Source: Adlercreutzia rubneri (GTDB lineage: Bacteria > Actinomycetota > Coriobacteriia > Coriobacteriales > Eggerthellaceae). Taken from it: a stretch of DNA of 64,000 nucleotides. Made by a program: the position numbers and the translations under genes. The first letter of the stretch is position 1, and each line of letters begins with the position of its first letter. Shown here piece by piece: positions 25,924 through 34,199 of the stretch. The notes beneath the pieces were generated by a model, which was given only the letters and a program-made list of their open reading frames with translations, did not search any database and was not told the DNA's origin. The stretch covers positions 1-64,000 of the forward strand of contig NZ_WPOO01000013.1 of NCBI RefSeq assembly GCF_009755265.1. Reading direction: 5' to 3'.

Positions 25924-27129
25924 TTGGCACAGCGAGCGTTCGGAAAAGGAAAAGCGACGAGGGTCTTTCTCGCCCTGTTGCTCGCCTTCTCCCTCGTCGG
26001 CATCGGCGCGGTTCCGGCTGCGGCCGATCCTGCCGACGACACTCAGGCTGCCGTGGATGCGGCGCAGGCCACGCTGGACGAGGCCGAATCCCGCATGGCC
26101 CAGATCAATAGCGAGTACGAGCAGCTCACCGCCGAGGTGGCCGAGCTGCAGACCAAGATCGACGAGACGGCGGCGGCGGCCATGGAGGCCCAGCAGGCCA
26201 TGCTCGAGGGGCGCGCGGCTTTGGGCCAGGTGGCCGTGGGCGAGTACCGCGACGGCAGTTCCATGGGGCTTTTGGGCCTCATCCTTGATTCGAAAAACTT
26301 CGACGAGCTGCTCCGCAACATGGAGTACGTCACTCAGATCATGTCCTATCAGGCCGACGAGGTGGCCGAGCAGAAGGAGCGCAAGCGCGCCTTCGACGAC
26401 GTGAGCGACGAGCTGAACGCCCAGAAGAACGAGCAGGAAGAGGCGTTGGCGGCCCAGGAGGCCAAGCGCGCCGAGGCCCAAAGCGTCGTGGAGGATGCCA
26501 CGGCCCGCTTGGAGGGCGCTCAGGAGGAGCACGCGGCCCGTCTGGCCGAGCTCGCCGCCCAGGCCGAGGCCCTGCGCAAGCAGGAAGAGGAGGCCGCCGC
26601 TGCGGCGGCCGCGGCCGTGCAGGAGAGCCCCGACGCCAATACGGGCGATCGCGAGCCGGTGGTCTCCGACGACGAGGGCCCCTCCGATAACGGCGGCTCG
26701 TTCGGCGATTCCGGCAACTCGGGCTCATCCGGGAGTTCCGGAAACACGGGAAGCTCCGGCGGCTCCGGCAACGGGGGCGGATCCGGCGGCTCCTCGGAGG
26801 AAGGGTGGCTTTCCGGCGTGGCCTCGGCCTACGGCGGCAGCACCGATCCGAATACGCCGAACCCCGGCACCACGTCCACCGGTGCCGTCTGCGACGACAA
26901 CTCCATGGGCGTGGCGGTGCCCAAGTCGCTGCCGAACTACCGCAGCTACTTCGGGCGCACCGTGGAGATCGTCTACGGCGGCCAGACCGTCTATGCCACG
27001 GTGAACGACTGCGGCTCCATGGGCGGCGGTTCCCGCGCCCTCGATCTGCAGCCGGGCGTGTGGAAGGCCTTCGGCTTCTCCAGCTGCCGCGCCTGGGGCC
27101 TGCGCACCGTCAAGTACCGTTTCCTGTAG
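25924..27129 (+). CDS. Secreted coiled-coil protein with RlpA/expansin-like DPBB domain
   Basis: This 401-residue protein has a signal peptide (basic start, hydrophobic residues ~13-30, AAADPAD cleavage region). A long PcsB/Csd-like coiled coil (about 38-240) with the SMGLLGLILDSKNFDELLRN insert follows, then a Gly/Ser linker (~255-300). The C-terminal double-psi beta-barrel (~305-401) carries TVYATVNDCGSMGGGSRALD, the NDCG...R.LD pattern of RlpA/expansin folds. It probably acts on or regulates peptidoglycan cleavage at the wall. The start is TTG, with GGAAGGG 5 bases upstream. Confidence 0.82.
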   Translation: MAQRAFGKGKATRVFLALLLAFSLVGIGAVPAAADPADDTQAAVDAAQATLDEAESRMAQINSEYEQLTAEVAELQTKIDETAAAAMEAQQAMLEGRAALGQVAVGEYRDGSSMGLLGLILDSKNFDELLRNMEYVTQIMSYQADEVAEQKERKRAFDDVSDELNAQKNEQEEALAAQEAKRAEAQSVVEDATARLEGAQEEHAARLAELAAQAEALRKQEEEAAAAAAAAVQESPDANTGDREPVVSDDEGPSDNGGSFGDSGNSGSSGSSGNTGSSGGSGNGGGSGGSSEEGWLSGVASAYGGSTDPNTPNPGTTSTGAVCDDNSMGVAVPKSLPNYRSYFGRTVEIVYGGQTVYATVNDCGSMGGGSRALDLQPGVWKAFGFSSCRAWGLRTVKYRFL

Positions 27130-27212
27130 GGCGCCTCGCCGCGCCACTGGAACGCTGCGCTTCTTCGCGGCTCGTCGGAGCCCGCTTCCCGTTTGCTTTC
27201 GCGTGCCCGCGG

Positions 27213-27238
27213 CCCGCTTCCCGTCTGTCGGGAGCGGG
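27213..27238 (+). terminator. Possible terminator between the wall-protein and pheS transcripts
   Basis: CCCGCTTCCCG (27213-27223) pairs with CGGGAGCGGG (27229-27238) with one bulge and a 5-base loop, followed by AAAG rather than a T-run. The segment GCCCGCTTCCCGT also occurs about 32 bases upstream as a direct repeat. Confidence 0.4.
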
Positions 27239-27271
27239 AAAGTTCTGCGCTCGCTCCGCCTCGAAGTGCGC

Positions 27272-27607
27272 TATACTGTGGCGTTACATGCGATGACGAA
27301 GACAGCGGACGCGCGTCACGGTCGCCAGAGAAGGGCTTCACCGGCTGAGAGAGCCCGACCCTCTGAGTGCGTCTTATTCCCTTCCGAGCAGCATTCCCGA
27401 ACGCGAACGCCCACGGGCGAGGCGACCAGTAGGGGTGCCGGGTGCTCCCGTCACAGAGCGCGAACAAGCGGGCGACGCCGCACTGCGATTCCCTTCGGGT
27501 CGCTGAAGCGTTGCCAACCGAGGTGGTACCGCGAGAGCCTTCTCCCGTCCTTGGATTCCTGGTAAGCCGCAAGCGGCCCCAGGCGGGACGGAAGAAGGCT
27601 CTTTTTT
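27272..27607 (+). ncRNA. T-box riboswitch leader of pheST
   Basis: A 360-base leader before pheS has T-box marks. A -10 (TATACT, 27272-27277) is followed by GATGACGAAGACAG. Further on are the stem I apical elements CCAGAGAAGGG and GGCTGAGAGAGCC. The antiterminator core AGGTGGTACCGCG is at 27521-27533. The terminator pairs AGAGCCTTCTCCCGTCC (27534-27550) with GGACGGAAGAAGGCTCT (about 27586-27602), then T6. Uncharged tRNA(Phe) should switch transcription on. The specifier should be UUC; TTC triplets at 27377, 27382 and 27394 are candidates that I cannot choose between without folding. Confidence 0.92.
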
Positions 27608-27634
27608 GTTGGCTCGAGAAGAAAGGCGAACCTT

Positions 27635-28696
27635 ATGGCAATCGCAGAGGAGTTGGCGGCGCTGCGCGAGCGCACCTTGGCCGAAATCGCCGCGGCGGAC
27701 ACGTCGGCGGCGCTCGAGGCCGTGCGCGTGGCGGTGCTGGGCAAGTCCGGCACGCTGACCGGGTACTTGAGATCCATGGGCCAGGTGCCCGCTGAAGAGC
27801 GCGCGAGCGTGGGCCGTGCCGTGAACGCGGCCCGCGTGGACGTGGAAGAGGCGCTGGCCGCCCGCAAGGCGGCGCTCGATGCCGCCGAGCTTGAGGCGGC
27901 CATGGGGGCGGCGGCCGTGGATGTGACGCTGCCCGGCCGCGCCCAGCAGGTGGGTACCCGCCACCTCATCAACGGCATCATCGACGAGGTGTCCGATATC
28001 TTCTTGGGCCTCGGCTACAAAGTGGTGGAAGGCGAGGAGATCGAGACCGACTACTACAACTTCACGGCCCTGAACGCTCCGGCTGACCATCCGAGCCGTT
28101 CCATGCAGGACACCTTCTACGTGCACGACCTGTCCGGCGACACCTCGCGGGTGCGCGGCGAGTCCGACGTGCTGCTGCGCACCCAGACTTCCGGCGTGCA
28201 GGTGCACGTCATGGAGGATTGGGACTTGCCCATCTACATGATCGCCCCGGGCAAGGTGTACCGCCGCGATGTGGCCGATCCGTCGCATCTGCCGCAGTTC
28301 CATCAGATCGAGGGACTCGTGGTGGATCGCGGCATCACCTTCGGCGACCTGAAGGGCACCCTCGACTACGTGTGCAAGCAGATCTTCGGGCCCGAGCGCA
28401 AGACGCGTTTTCGCGCCCATTACTTCCCGTTCACGGAGCCTTCGGCCGAGGCGGACGTGAGCTGCGGCATCTGCCACGGCGAGGGTTGCCGCATGTGCAA
28501 GGGCACCGGCTGGATCGAGATCTTGGGCTGCGGCATGGTGGACCCGAACGTGCTTTCCATGAGCGGCATCGACCCGGAGGAGTACTCGGGGTTCGCCTTC
28601 GGCATGGGGGTGGAGCGCATCGCCTGCCTGAAGTACGACGTGCCCGATCTGCGCATGCTGCTTGAAGGCGACATGCGATTCTTGCGGCAGTTCTAG
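27635..28696 (+). CDS. pheS: Phenylalanine--tRNA ligase alpha subunit
   Basis: This 353-residue class II aminoacyl-tRNA synthetase subunit forms an alpha2beta2 enzyme that charges tRNA(Phe). An N-terminal coiled-coil arm (1-100) is followed by the catalytic core with HPSRSMQDTFYV, motif 2 HLPQFHQIEGLVVD and motif 3 GFAFGMGVERIACLKY. It begins right after the T-box terminator and precedes pheT by 8 bases. Expression should respond to phenylalanine starvation through the T-box. Confidence 0.97.
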   Translation: MAIAEELAALRERTLAEIAAADTSAALEAVRVAVLGKSGTLTGYLRSMGQVPAEERASVGRAVNAARVDVEEALAARKAALDAAELEAAMGAAAVDVTLPGRAQQVGTRHLINGIIDEVSDIFLGLGYKVVEGEEIETDYYNFTALNAPADHPSRSMQDTFYVHDLSGDTSRVRGESDVLLRTQTSGVQVHVMEDWDLPIYMIAPGKVYRRDVADPSHLPQFHQIEGLVVDRGITFGDLKGTLDYVCKQIFGPERKTRFRAHYFPFTEPSAEADVSCGICHGEGCRMCKGTGWIEILGCGMVDPNVLSMSGIDPEEYSGFAFGMGVERIACLKYDVPDLRMLLEGDMRFLRQF

Positions 28697-28704
28697 GAGG
28701 AAAC

Positions 28705-31155
28705 ATGAAAGTATCCTTGAAGTGGCTTTCTGAGTATACGGCGGTGCCGGAGGATTTGAAGGCGTTCTGCGACCGGCTCGATTTGACGGGCACGGGCGTG
28801 GAAGGCGTGGAGAAGACCGGCGAGGCCTTCGAGGGCGTTGTGGTGGGACACGTGCTCACCTGCGAGCCGCATCCGGATTCAGACCACATGCACGTGGTGA
28901 CGGTGGATGTGGGCGCCGAGGAACCCGTGCAGATCGTCTGCGGGGCGCCGAACATCGCGGCGGACATCAAGGTGCCCGTGGCGCTCGTGGGCGCGGTGCT
29001 CCCCGGTGATTTCAAGATCAAGAAATCGAAGCTGCGCGGCGTGGTGAGCTGCGGCATGTGCTGCTCGCGCCGCGAGCTGGGGCTGGGACAGGACCACTCC
29101 GGCATCTGGGTGCTGCCCGCTGACGCGCCGGTGGGCCAGCCCATGGCGGACTTCATGGGCGCGGGAGATACCGTGCTCGACCTGGAGATCACGCCGAACC
29201 GGCCGGACTGCCTGTCTATGGTGGGCATGGCCCGCGAGGTGGGCGCCATGTACCAGCAGCCGGTGACCTGGCCGCTGGCTGCCGATGTGGAGAAGCTGCC
29301 CGCCGTCACTGCCGGCGAGGACGTGGCCGGCGCCGTCACCGTTGAGGTGCCCGATGCCGCGCGCTGCCCGCGCTACACCGCTCGCATCATCGACAACGTG
29401 AAGGTGGGGCCCTCGCCCGAATGGCTCGCCGAGCGCGTGACCGCCGCCGGGGGCCGTTCCATCAACAACGTCGTGGACGTGACGAACTACATCCTGTACC
29501 TCTACGGCCAGCCGTTGCATGCCTTCGACTTTGCGAAAGTGGCCAGCGCCGACGGGTGCGCCCACATCATCGTGCGCGCCGCCGCCGACGGCGAGCATCT
29601 GGTCACCCTGGACGGCGAGGACCGCGCGCTCACCGAGGACATGACGGTCATCGCCACCCCCGAGCGCGCCGTGGCGCTCGCCGGCGTCATGGGCGGCGAG
29701 AACAGCGAGGTCACCGAAGAGACCACCTGCGTGCTTCTGGAATCCGCCGCCTTCGAGCGCGGCCGCACCTCCCGCACGAGCCGCAATTTGGGGCTCATCT
29801 CCGAGGCCTCCATGCGCTACGAGCGCGGCGTGGACGACCATCTGTGCGAAGTGGTGTCGCAAGCCGCGGCGGCGCTTCTGGCCGAGGTGTCCGGGGGCAC
29901 CGTGCGCCCCGGCGTGGTGGACGTGTACGAGCTTCCCACCGCCCGTCCGGAGCTCATCTTCCGCATCCCGCGCTTTGTGGCCATGATGGGGGCCGACATT
30001 CCCGCTGACTTCATCGAGGACATCCTCGTGCGCCTCGGCTGCGCCGTGGAGGCCACCGACGACGCCTCCGTGCTCTCGGTGCTGCCGCCCACCTTCCGCC
30101 CCGATCTGGAGCGCGAGATCGACCTGTACGAGGAAGTGCTGCGCCTGTGGGGCATGGACCGCATCCCGCCCACGCTGCCCGGCGGCCGCGAGCGCGTGGG
30201 CGCGCGCACGCCGGAGCAGGAGACAGTGCGCGTGATCAACGACACCCTGCGCGCGTCGGGCATGAACGAGACCATGACCTACTCCTTCGCCGAGCCCGGC
30301 GACATCGAGCGTCTGCGCCTGCCGGCCGAGGGGCTGGGGCTGGCCGTGGAGCTTCTGAACCCGCTGAACGCGGACATGTCGGTCATGCGCCAGTCCATCG
30401 TGCCCGGGCTTCTGCGCTCGGTGGCCTATAACCAGGCCCGCGGTGTGAAGAACATCCAGCTCTACGAGATCGGCACGGTGTTTATGGCCGCCGAGGGCCG
30501 CAAGAAGGCCAAGGAGCGCAAGAAGCTCGCCGGCGTTCTGGCCGGCTCCATGCGCGACGGGGCGTGGAACGCTCCGGCGGTGCCCTTCGACTTCTTCGAC
30601 GCCAAGGGCGTGCTGGAGAATTTGGTCCGCGAGCTGGCGCTGCCCAAAGTGCGCTTCCGGGCGCTTTCCGCCGAGGAGGCCCCGCAGCTGCAGCCGGGCC
30701 GCGCCGCCGAGATGATGGCGAACGGCGCGGTCGTCGGCTGGGTGGGGGAGGTTCATCCGCTCGTGGCCGACGCCTTCGGGGCCGAGCCGCCCGTGGTGGC
30801 CTTCGAGCTGGACGTGGCGGCGCTCGTGCGCGCGTGCCGCCCGGCCCGCGACTACGTGGACGTGCCCACCTTCCCGGCCGTCACGGTGGATCAGGCCTTC
30901 GTGGTGGCCGAGGACGTGCCCCATGAGAAGATGGTTCAGGTGATGACCTCGGCCGGCGGGAAGCTCTTGGAATCCGTGGCGCTGTTCGACGTGTACCGCG
31001 ATGCGGAGCGCGTGGGCGCCGGCAAGAAGTCCATGGCCTACAGTCTCGTCTACCGAGCGCCCGACCGCACGCTGACCAGCGAGGAAGTGGAGCGCGCCCA
31101 CGGCAAGCTCGTGTCGAAGGTGGAAAAAGCCACCGGCGCCGAGGTTCGCGGGTAG
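28705..31155 (+). CDS. pheT: Phenylalanine--tRNA ligase beta subunit
   Basis: This 816-residue partner of PheS has an N-terminal EMAP/OB tRNA-binding domain (about 40-150: CGAPNIAADIKVPVALVGAV). The B3/B4 editing region (~210-390) and the B5 domain with FRPDLEREIDLYEEVLRLWG follow, then a catalytic-like domain and a C-terminal FDX-ACB anticodon-binding domain (~720-816, ending YRAPDRTLTSEEVERAH). Length is typical. SD AGGAGGAAAC lies just upstream. It is co-transcribed with pheS. Confidence 0.97.
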   Translation: MKVSLKWLSEYTAVPEDLKAFCDRLDLTGTGVEGVEKTGEAFEGVVVGHVLTCEPHPDSDHMHVVTVDVGAEEPVQIVCGAPNIAADIKVPVALVGAVLPGDFKIKKSKLRGVVSCGMCCSRRELGLGQDHSGIWVLPADAPVGQPMADFMGAGDTVLDLEITPNRPDCLSMVGMAREVGAMYQQPVTWPLAADVEKLPAVTAGEDVAGAVTVEVPDAARCPRYTARIIDNVKVGPSPEWLAERVTAAGGRSINNVVDVTNYILYLYGQPLHAFDFAKVASADGCAHIIVRAAADGEHLVTLDGEDRALTEDMTVIATPERAVALAGVMGGENSEVTEETTCVLLESAAFERGRTSRTSRNLGLISEASMRYERGVDDHLCEVVSQAAAALLAEVSGGTVRPGVVDVYELPTARPELIFRIPRFVAMMGADIPADFIEDILVRLGCAVEATDDASVLSVLPPTFRPDLEREIDLYEEVLRLWGMDRIPPTLPGGRERVGARTPEQETVRVINDTLRASGMNETMTYSFAEPGDIERLRLPAEGLGLAVELLNPLNADMSVMRQSIVPGLLRSVAYNQARGVKNIQLYEIGTVFMAAEGRKKAKERKKLAGVLAGSMRDGAWNAPAVPFDFFDAKGVLENLVRELALPKVRFRALSAEEAPQLQPGRAAEMMANGAVVGWVGEVHPLVADAFGAEPPVVAFELDVAALVRACRPARDYVDVPTFPAVTVDQAFVVAEDVPHEKMVQVMTSAGGKLLESVALFDVYRDAERVGAGKKSMAYSLVYRAPDRTLTSEEVERAHGKLVSKVEKATGAEVRG

Positions 31156-31168
31156 GCGTCGGGCGAGG

Positions 31169-31284
31169 GCGGAACCACGCGGTATTCTGATTCGCTCAGG
31201 CAGTCCTCGCTCTGCAGGACAGGACATTCAGTCCTGTCCTGTTCGCTGCGGAACTCGCTCGGTCAGAACACCCCGTGTTTCCGC
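31169..31284. repeat. Composite palindromic element, copy 1
   Basis: Outer arms 31169-31190 and 31263-31284 pair at 19 of 22 positions. The inner hairpin CAGGACAGGAC / GTCCTGTCCTG (31215-31225, 31231-31241) is perfect. Between them lie strands TCGCTCAGGCAGTCCTCG and CTGCGGAACTCGCT, shared nearly unchanged with copy 2 at 40889-41030. The element starts 14 bases after the pheT stop. There is no terminal T-run. Confidence 0.85.
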
Positions 31285-31347
31285 TTGATCCGGCAGCGGT
31301 CGAGACGGGCTTTTCGTGGAAGGCGGCCGGGGACGGCGCCCCTTCGG

Positions 31348-31353
31348 TACAAT
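31348..31353 (+). promoter_or_regulatory. Candidate -10 box of glmS
   Basis: TACAAT lies 62 bases before the glmS start, downstream of the palindromic element. No convincing -35 is visible. Confidence 0.3.
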
Positions 31354-31414
31354 AGCGAACCGGCAAATGAGTAAGGGCGGCCTCGTGTCGCCCGCTTTCG
31401 ATAAAGGAGCATCT

Positions 31415-33262
31415 ATGTGCGGAATCGTCGGCTATACCGGTGAGGCGAGCGCCACGCCCATCCTGGTGGAGGGGCTCACCCGCATGGAATACCGCGGCTA
31501 CGACTCGGCGGGTGTGGCCGTGGAGCAGGACGGCGGCATTCAGGTGATCACCCGCAAGGGCAAGGTGGCCGAGCTTGCGCACACCCTCGGCCACTTCGAA
31601 ATGACGGGCACCTGCGGCATCGGGCACACCCGTTGGGCCACCCACGGCAAGCCGAGCGAGGCCAACGCGCACCCGCACACCTCGTGCTCCGGCGACATCG
31701 CCGTGGTGCACAACGGCATCATCGAGAACTTCGCCGAGCTGCGCGAGGAGCTCGTCGGTCGCGGGCACGTCTTCAAGAGCGAGACGGATACCGAGGTGGT
31801 GGCGCACCTCGTGGAGGAGTCCTACCACCGCATGCTCGCCGAAGGCACCGGCGACCTGCGTGCGGCGGTGGCCGAGGCGGCTGCGCGGCTCGTCGGGGCC
31901 TACGGTCTGGCCGTCATGGCCGATGCCGAGCCGGGCACGATCATCGCCTGCCGCAAGGATTCCCCCATCGTGGTGGGCTGCGGCGAGACCGGCAGCTACG
32001 TGGCCTCCGACATCATTGCGATGATCGACGCCACGCGTGATGTGGTGGTGCTCGCCGACGGGCAGATGGCGCGCCTGCGCCCCGATGGCATCGAGTACTA
32101 CGACGAGGCCGGCAACCCCATTAAGCCCGACGTCACCCATGTCGATTGGGATCTCGACGTCGCCGAAAAGGGCGGGTATCCCGACTTCATGCTGAAGGAG
32201 ATTCACGAGCAGCCCCGCGTCATCCGCGATACGCTGGCCGGCCGCCTGGTCGCTGGCTCGCTGGTCATCGACGAGCTGGACATGACGCCGGCCGAGCTCA
32301 ACCTGGTCGATCGCGTCTACATTATCGCGTGCGGCACCTCCTACCATGCGGGCCTTATCGCCAAGAACCTCATCGAGAGCTGGGCGCGCATCCCCTGCGA
32401 GGTGGAGGTCGCCAGCGAGTTCCGCTACCGCAATCCCATCATCACGCCCACGACGCTGGTCGTGGCCGTATCGCAATCGGGCGAGACGGCCGATACGCTG
32501 GCGGCCATCCGCGACGCTCGCGTGAAGGGGGCGAAGGTCTTCGGCATCACGAACGTGGTGGGAAGCCCGGTGGCCCGCGAATCCGACGGCGTCATCTACA
32601 CCAAGGCCAACAAGGAGATCGCCGTGGCCTCCACGAAGAGCTTTTTGGGGCAGGTCGTCTCCCTCACGCTTTTGGCGATGCTGCTCGGTCAGGCGGTGGG
32701 CCGGCTGACCGGCCGGCAGATCAAGCTGCTGTTCAGCGAGCTGGCCGATACCGCCGAGCAGGTCGAGCGCATCCTCGCCGACTGCGATCCGGCGGTGGAA
32801 GCGGCGGCCGACGCCATGGTGGACGCGACAAGCGCCCTGTTCATCGGCCGGGGCATGGGGGCCGCCACCAGCTACGAGGGTGCCCTTAAGATGAAGGAGA
32901 TCAGCTACCTGCACGCCGAGGCCTACGCCGCCGGCGAGATGAAGCACGGTCCCATCGCCCTTATCGACGAGGGATTCCCCGTGGTGGCCATCGCGACAAA
33001 GAGCCCCGTTTACGACAAGGTGGTGTCGAATTTGCAGGAGTCCCGGGCCCGCGGCGCCTGCATCATCGCCGTGGCCACCGAGGGCGACGAGGAAATCGCC
33101 AAGCACGCCAACCACGTCATCTACGTACCGAAGGTGCGCGACGCCTTCTCGCCCATCACGGCCAGCGTGCCCTTGCAGCTGCTCTCGCGCGCCGTGGCCG
33201 TCAAACGCGGCTGCGACGTGGACCAGCCCCGCAATCTCGCGAAATCGGTGACGGTCGAATAG
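31415..33262 (+). CDS. glmS: Glutamine--fructose-6-phosphate aminotransferase (isomerizing)
   Basis: This 615-residue enzyme makes glucosamine 6-phosphate, the first committed step to UDP-GlcNAc for peptidoglycan and surface polymers. The glutaminase domain begins MCGIVGYTGEA, so Cys2 becomes the N-terminal nucleophile, and GHTRWATHGKPSEANAHPH follows. Two SIS domains (~290-420 and ~465-600) hold the sugar phosphate, with SQSGETADTLAA and the C-terminal PRNLAKSVTVE. ATG 31415 has AAAGGAG at 31403-31409; longer frames would mask the catalytic Cys. No glmS ribozyme is visible upstream. Confidence 0.96.
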   Translation: MCGIVGYTGEASATPILVEGLTRMEYRGYDSAGVAVEQDGGIQVITRKGKVAELAHTLGHFEMTGTCGIGHTRWATHGKPSEANAHPHTSCSGDIAVVHNGIIENFAELREELVGRGHVFKSETDTEVVAHLVEESYHRMLAEGTGDLRAAVAEAAARLVGAYGLAVMADAEPGTIIACRKDSPIVVGCGETGSYVASDIIAMIDATRDVVVLADGQMARLRPDGIEYYDEAGNPIKPDVTHVDWDLDVAEKGGYPDFMLKEIHEQPRVIRDTLAGRLVAGSLVIDELDMTPAELNLVDRVYIIACGTSYHAGLIAKNLIESWARIPCEVEVASEFRYRNPIITPTTLVVAVSQSGETADTLAAIRDARVKGAKVFGITNVVGSPVARESDGVIYTKANKEIAVASTKSFLGQVVSLTLLAMLLGQAVGRLTGRQIKLLFSELADTAEQVERILADCDPAVEAAADAMVDATSALFIGRGMGAATSYEGALKMKEISYLHAEAYAAGEMKHGPIALIDEGFPVVAIATKSPVYDKVVSNLQESRARGACIIAVATEGDEEIAKHANHVIYVPKVRDAFSPITASVPLQLLSRAVAVKRGCDVDQPRNLAKSVTVE

Positions 33263-33277
33263 CTTCGAATCTCTTTC

Positions 33278-33310
33278 GGCGCCGCGCTCGACCACGAGGC
33301 GGCGCCTTTG
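33278..33310 (+). terminator. glmS terminator
   Basis: GGCGCCGC (33278-33285) pairs with GCGGCGCC (33299-33306), with an inner CTCG/CGAG stem and an ACCA loop, followed by TTTG. Confidence 0.7.
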
Positions 33311-33341
33311 CGTATCCCCGATGATCTGAAAGGCAGATGGA

Positions 33342-33893
33342 GTGGCCCGATCGAAGAAATCCCAAGCCGCCGTCGATGGCGCGCTTGCCATGGACGTGCC
33401 CAACGAGGAAGTGGGCCTCGGCGTGGACATCGTGGAAATCGCGCGCATGCGCAAGATCATCGATCGCTCGCCGGCCTTCGTGGAGAAGGTGTACTCCGCC
33501 GCCGAGCGGGCTTATTGCGACTCCCACGCTCACCCCGAAGTGCACTACGCCACCCGCTTCGCCGCCAAGGAGGCGGTGCTGAAGGCGCTCGGCACGGGGT
33601 TTTCCGAGGGCATCGGCTGGCTCGATGTGGAAGTGCGCCGCACGAGCAAGGGGCGCCCCTACGTGGTGCTCACCGGACGCGCCCGCGAAGTGGCCCGGGA
33701 ACAGGGCGTGCGGGAGATTCCCCTCTCACTGTCCTACACCCATACCGACGCCGTGGCCTGCGCCATGGCCATCACCGAGGAGTCGGTGGCGGCCACCGAG
33801 CGGCGGCGCGACCCCATGGAGGAGCTCACCCGCCAGTTCAAGGACGCCCGCGCCCTGCTGGACGACCTCCCGGGAGCGCTTGCAGCCGGGTAG
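33342..33893 (+). CDS. acpS: Holo-[acyl-carrier-protein] synthase
   Basis: This 183-residue 4'-phosphopantetheinyl transferase activates acyl carrier protein for fatty-acid synthesis. Core motifs are VGLGVDIVEIARMRKII (metal-binding Asp), RFAAKEAVLKALGTGF (Glu/Lys pair) and PLSLSYTHTDAVACAMA. It carries about 22 extra N-terminal and 35 extra C-terminal residues compared with the ~125-residue family core. GTG 33342 has GAAAGG 8 bases upstream; ATG 33390 would give a more standard N-terminus. It uses CoA, the product of the coaE pathway. Confidence 0.9.
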   Translation: MARSKKSQAAVDGALAMDVPNEEVGLGVDIVEIARMRKIIDRSPAFVEKVYSAAERAYCDSHAHPEVHYATRFAAKEAVLKALGTGFSEGIGWLDVEVRRTSKGRPYVVLTGRAREVAREQGVREIPLSLSYTHTDAVACAMAITEESVAATERRRDPMEELTRQFKDARALLDDLPGALAAG

Positions 33894-33961
33894 AATGAGC
33901 GATCTTCGAAACCCGCTGTCGATCCACCTTCCTGCGCAACCATCGATATCCCAAAGCAAGC

Positions 33962-34139
33962 CCTCGGGACAACTTTTCAGCATTTCGTGCAGAGAAAAGT
34001 GCGATTGTGCGAGTCTGAAGCGCCTTCGTTGACTCATTTTGCGGAGAAAATCACGATCGTGCGAGTTTTTCTCTTCTCAGAACTCGCGCGATCGTGATTT
34101 TCTCGACATTTGCGACGCATTTTATGTTTTGTCCCGAGG
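33962..34139. repeat. Nested inverted-repeat element between convergent genes
   Basis: CCTCGGGACAA (33962-33972) and TTGTCCCGAGG (34129-34139) bound a 178-bp segment. Inside, 24-bp arms (34044-34067 and 34081-34104) beginning GAGAAAATCACGATCG pair with one mismatch around a 13-base loop. A degenerate direct copy of the same arm starts near 33995. The element sits between the stops of acpS and the sensor kinase gene and probably terminates both. No gene lies in this ~300-base gap. Confidence 0.75.
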
Positions 34140-34199
34140 TTTGCTGAGTTTTGCGAAGCGAACAGACAAATGCGGCTAACGCGACAGGTCGGTTTTGCC

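Noticed and set aside
31285..31414. Possible glmS ribozyme upstream of glmS
   Set aside because: No glmS ribozyme core could be recognised; the region holds only the end of the palindromic element and a -10 box.
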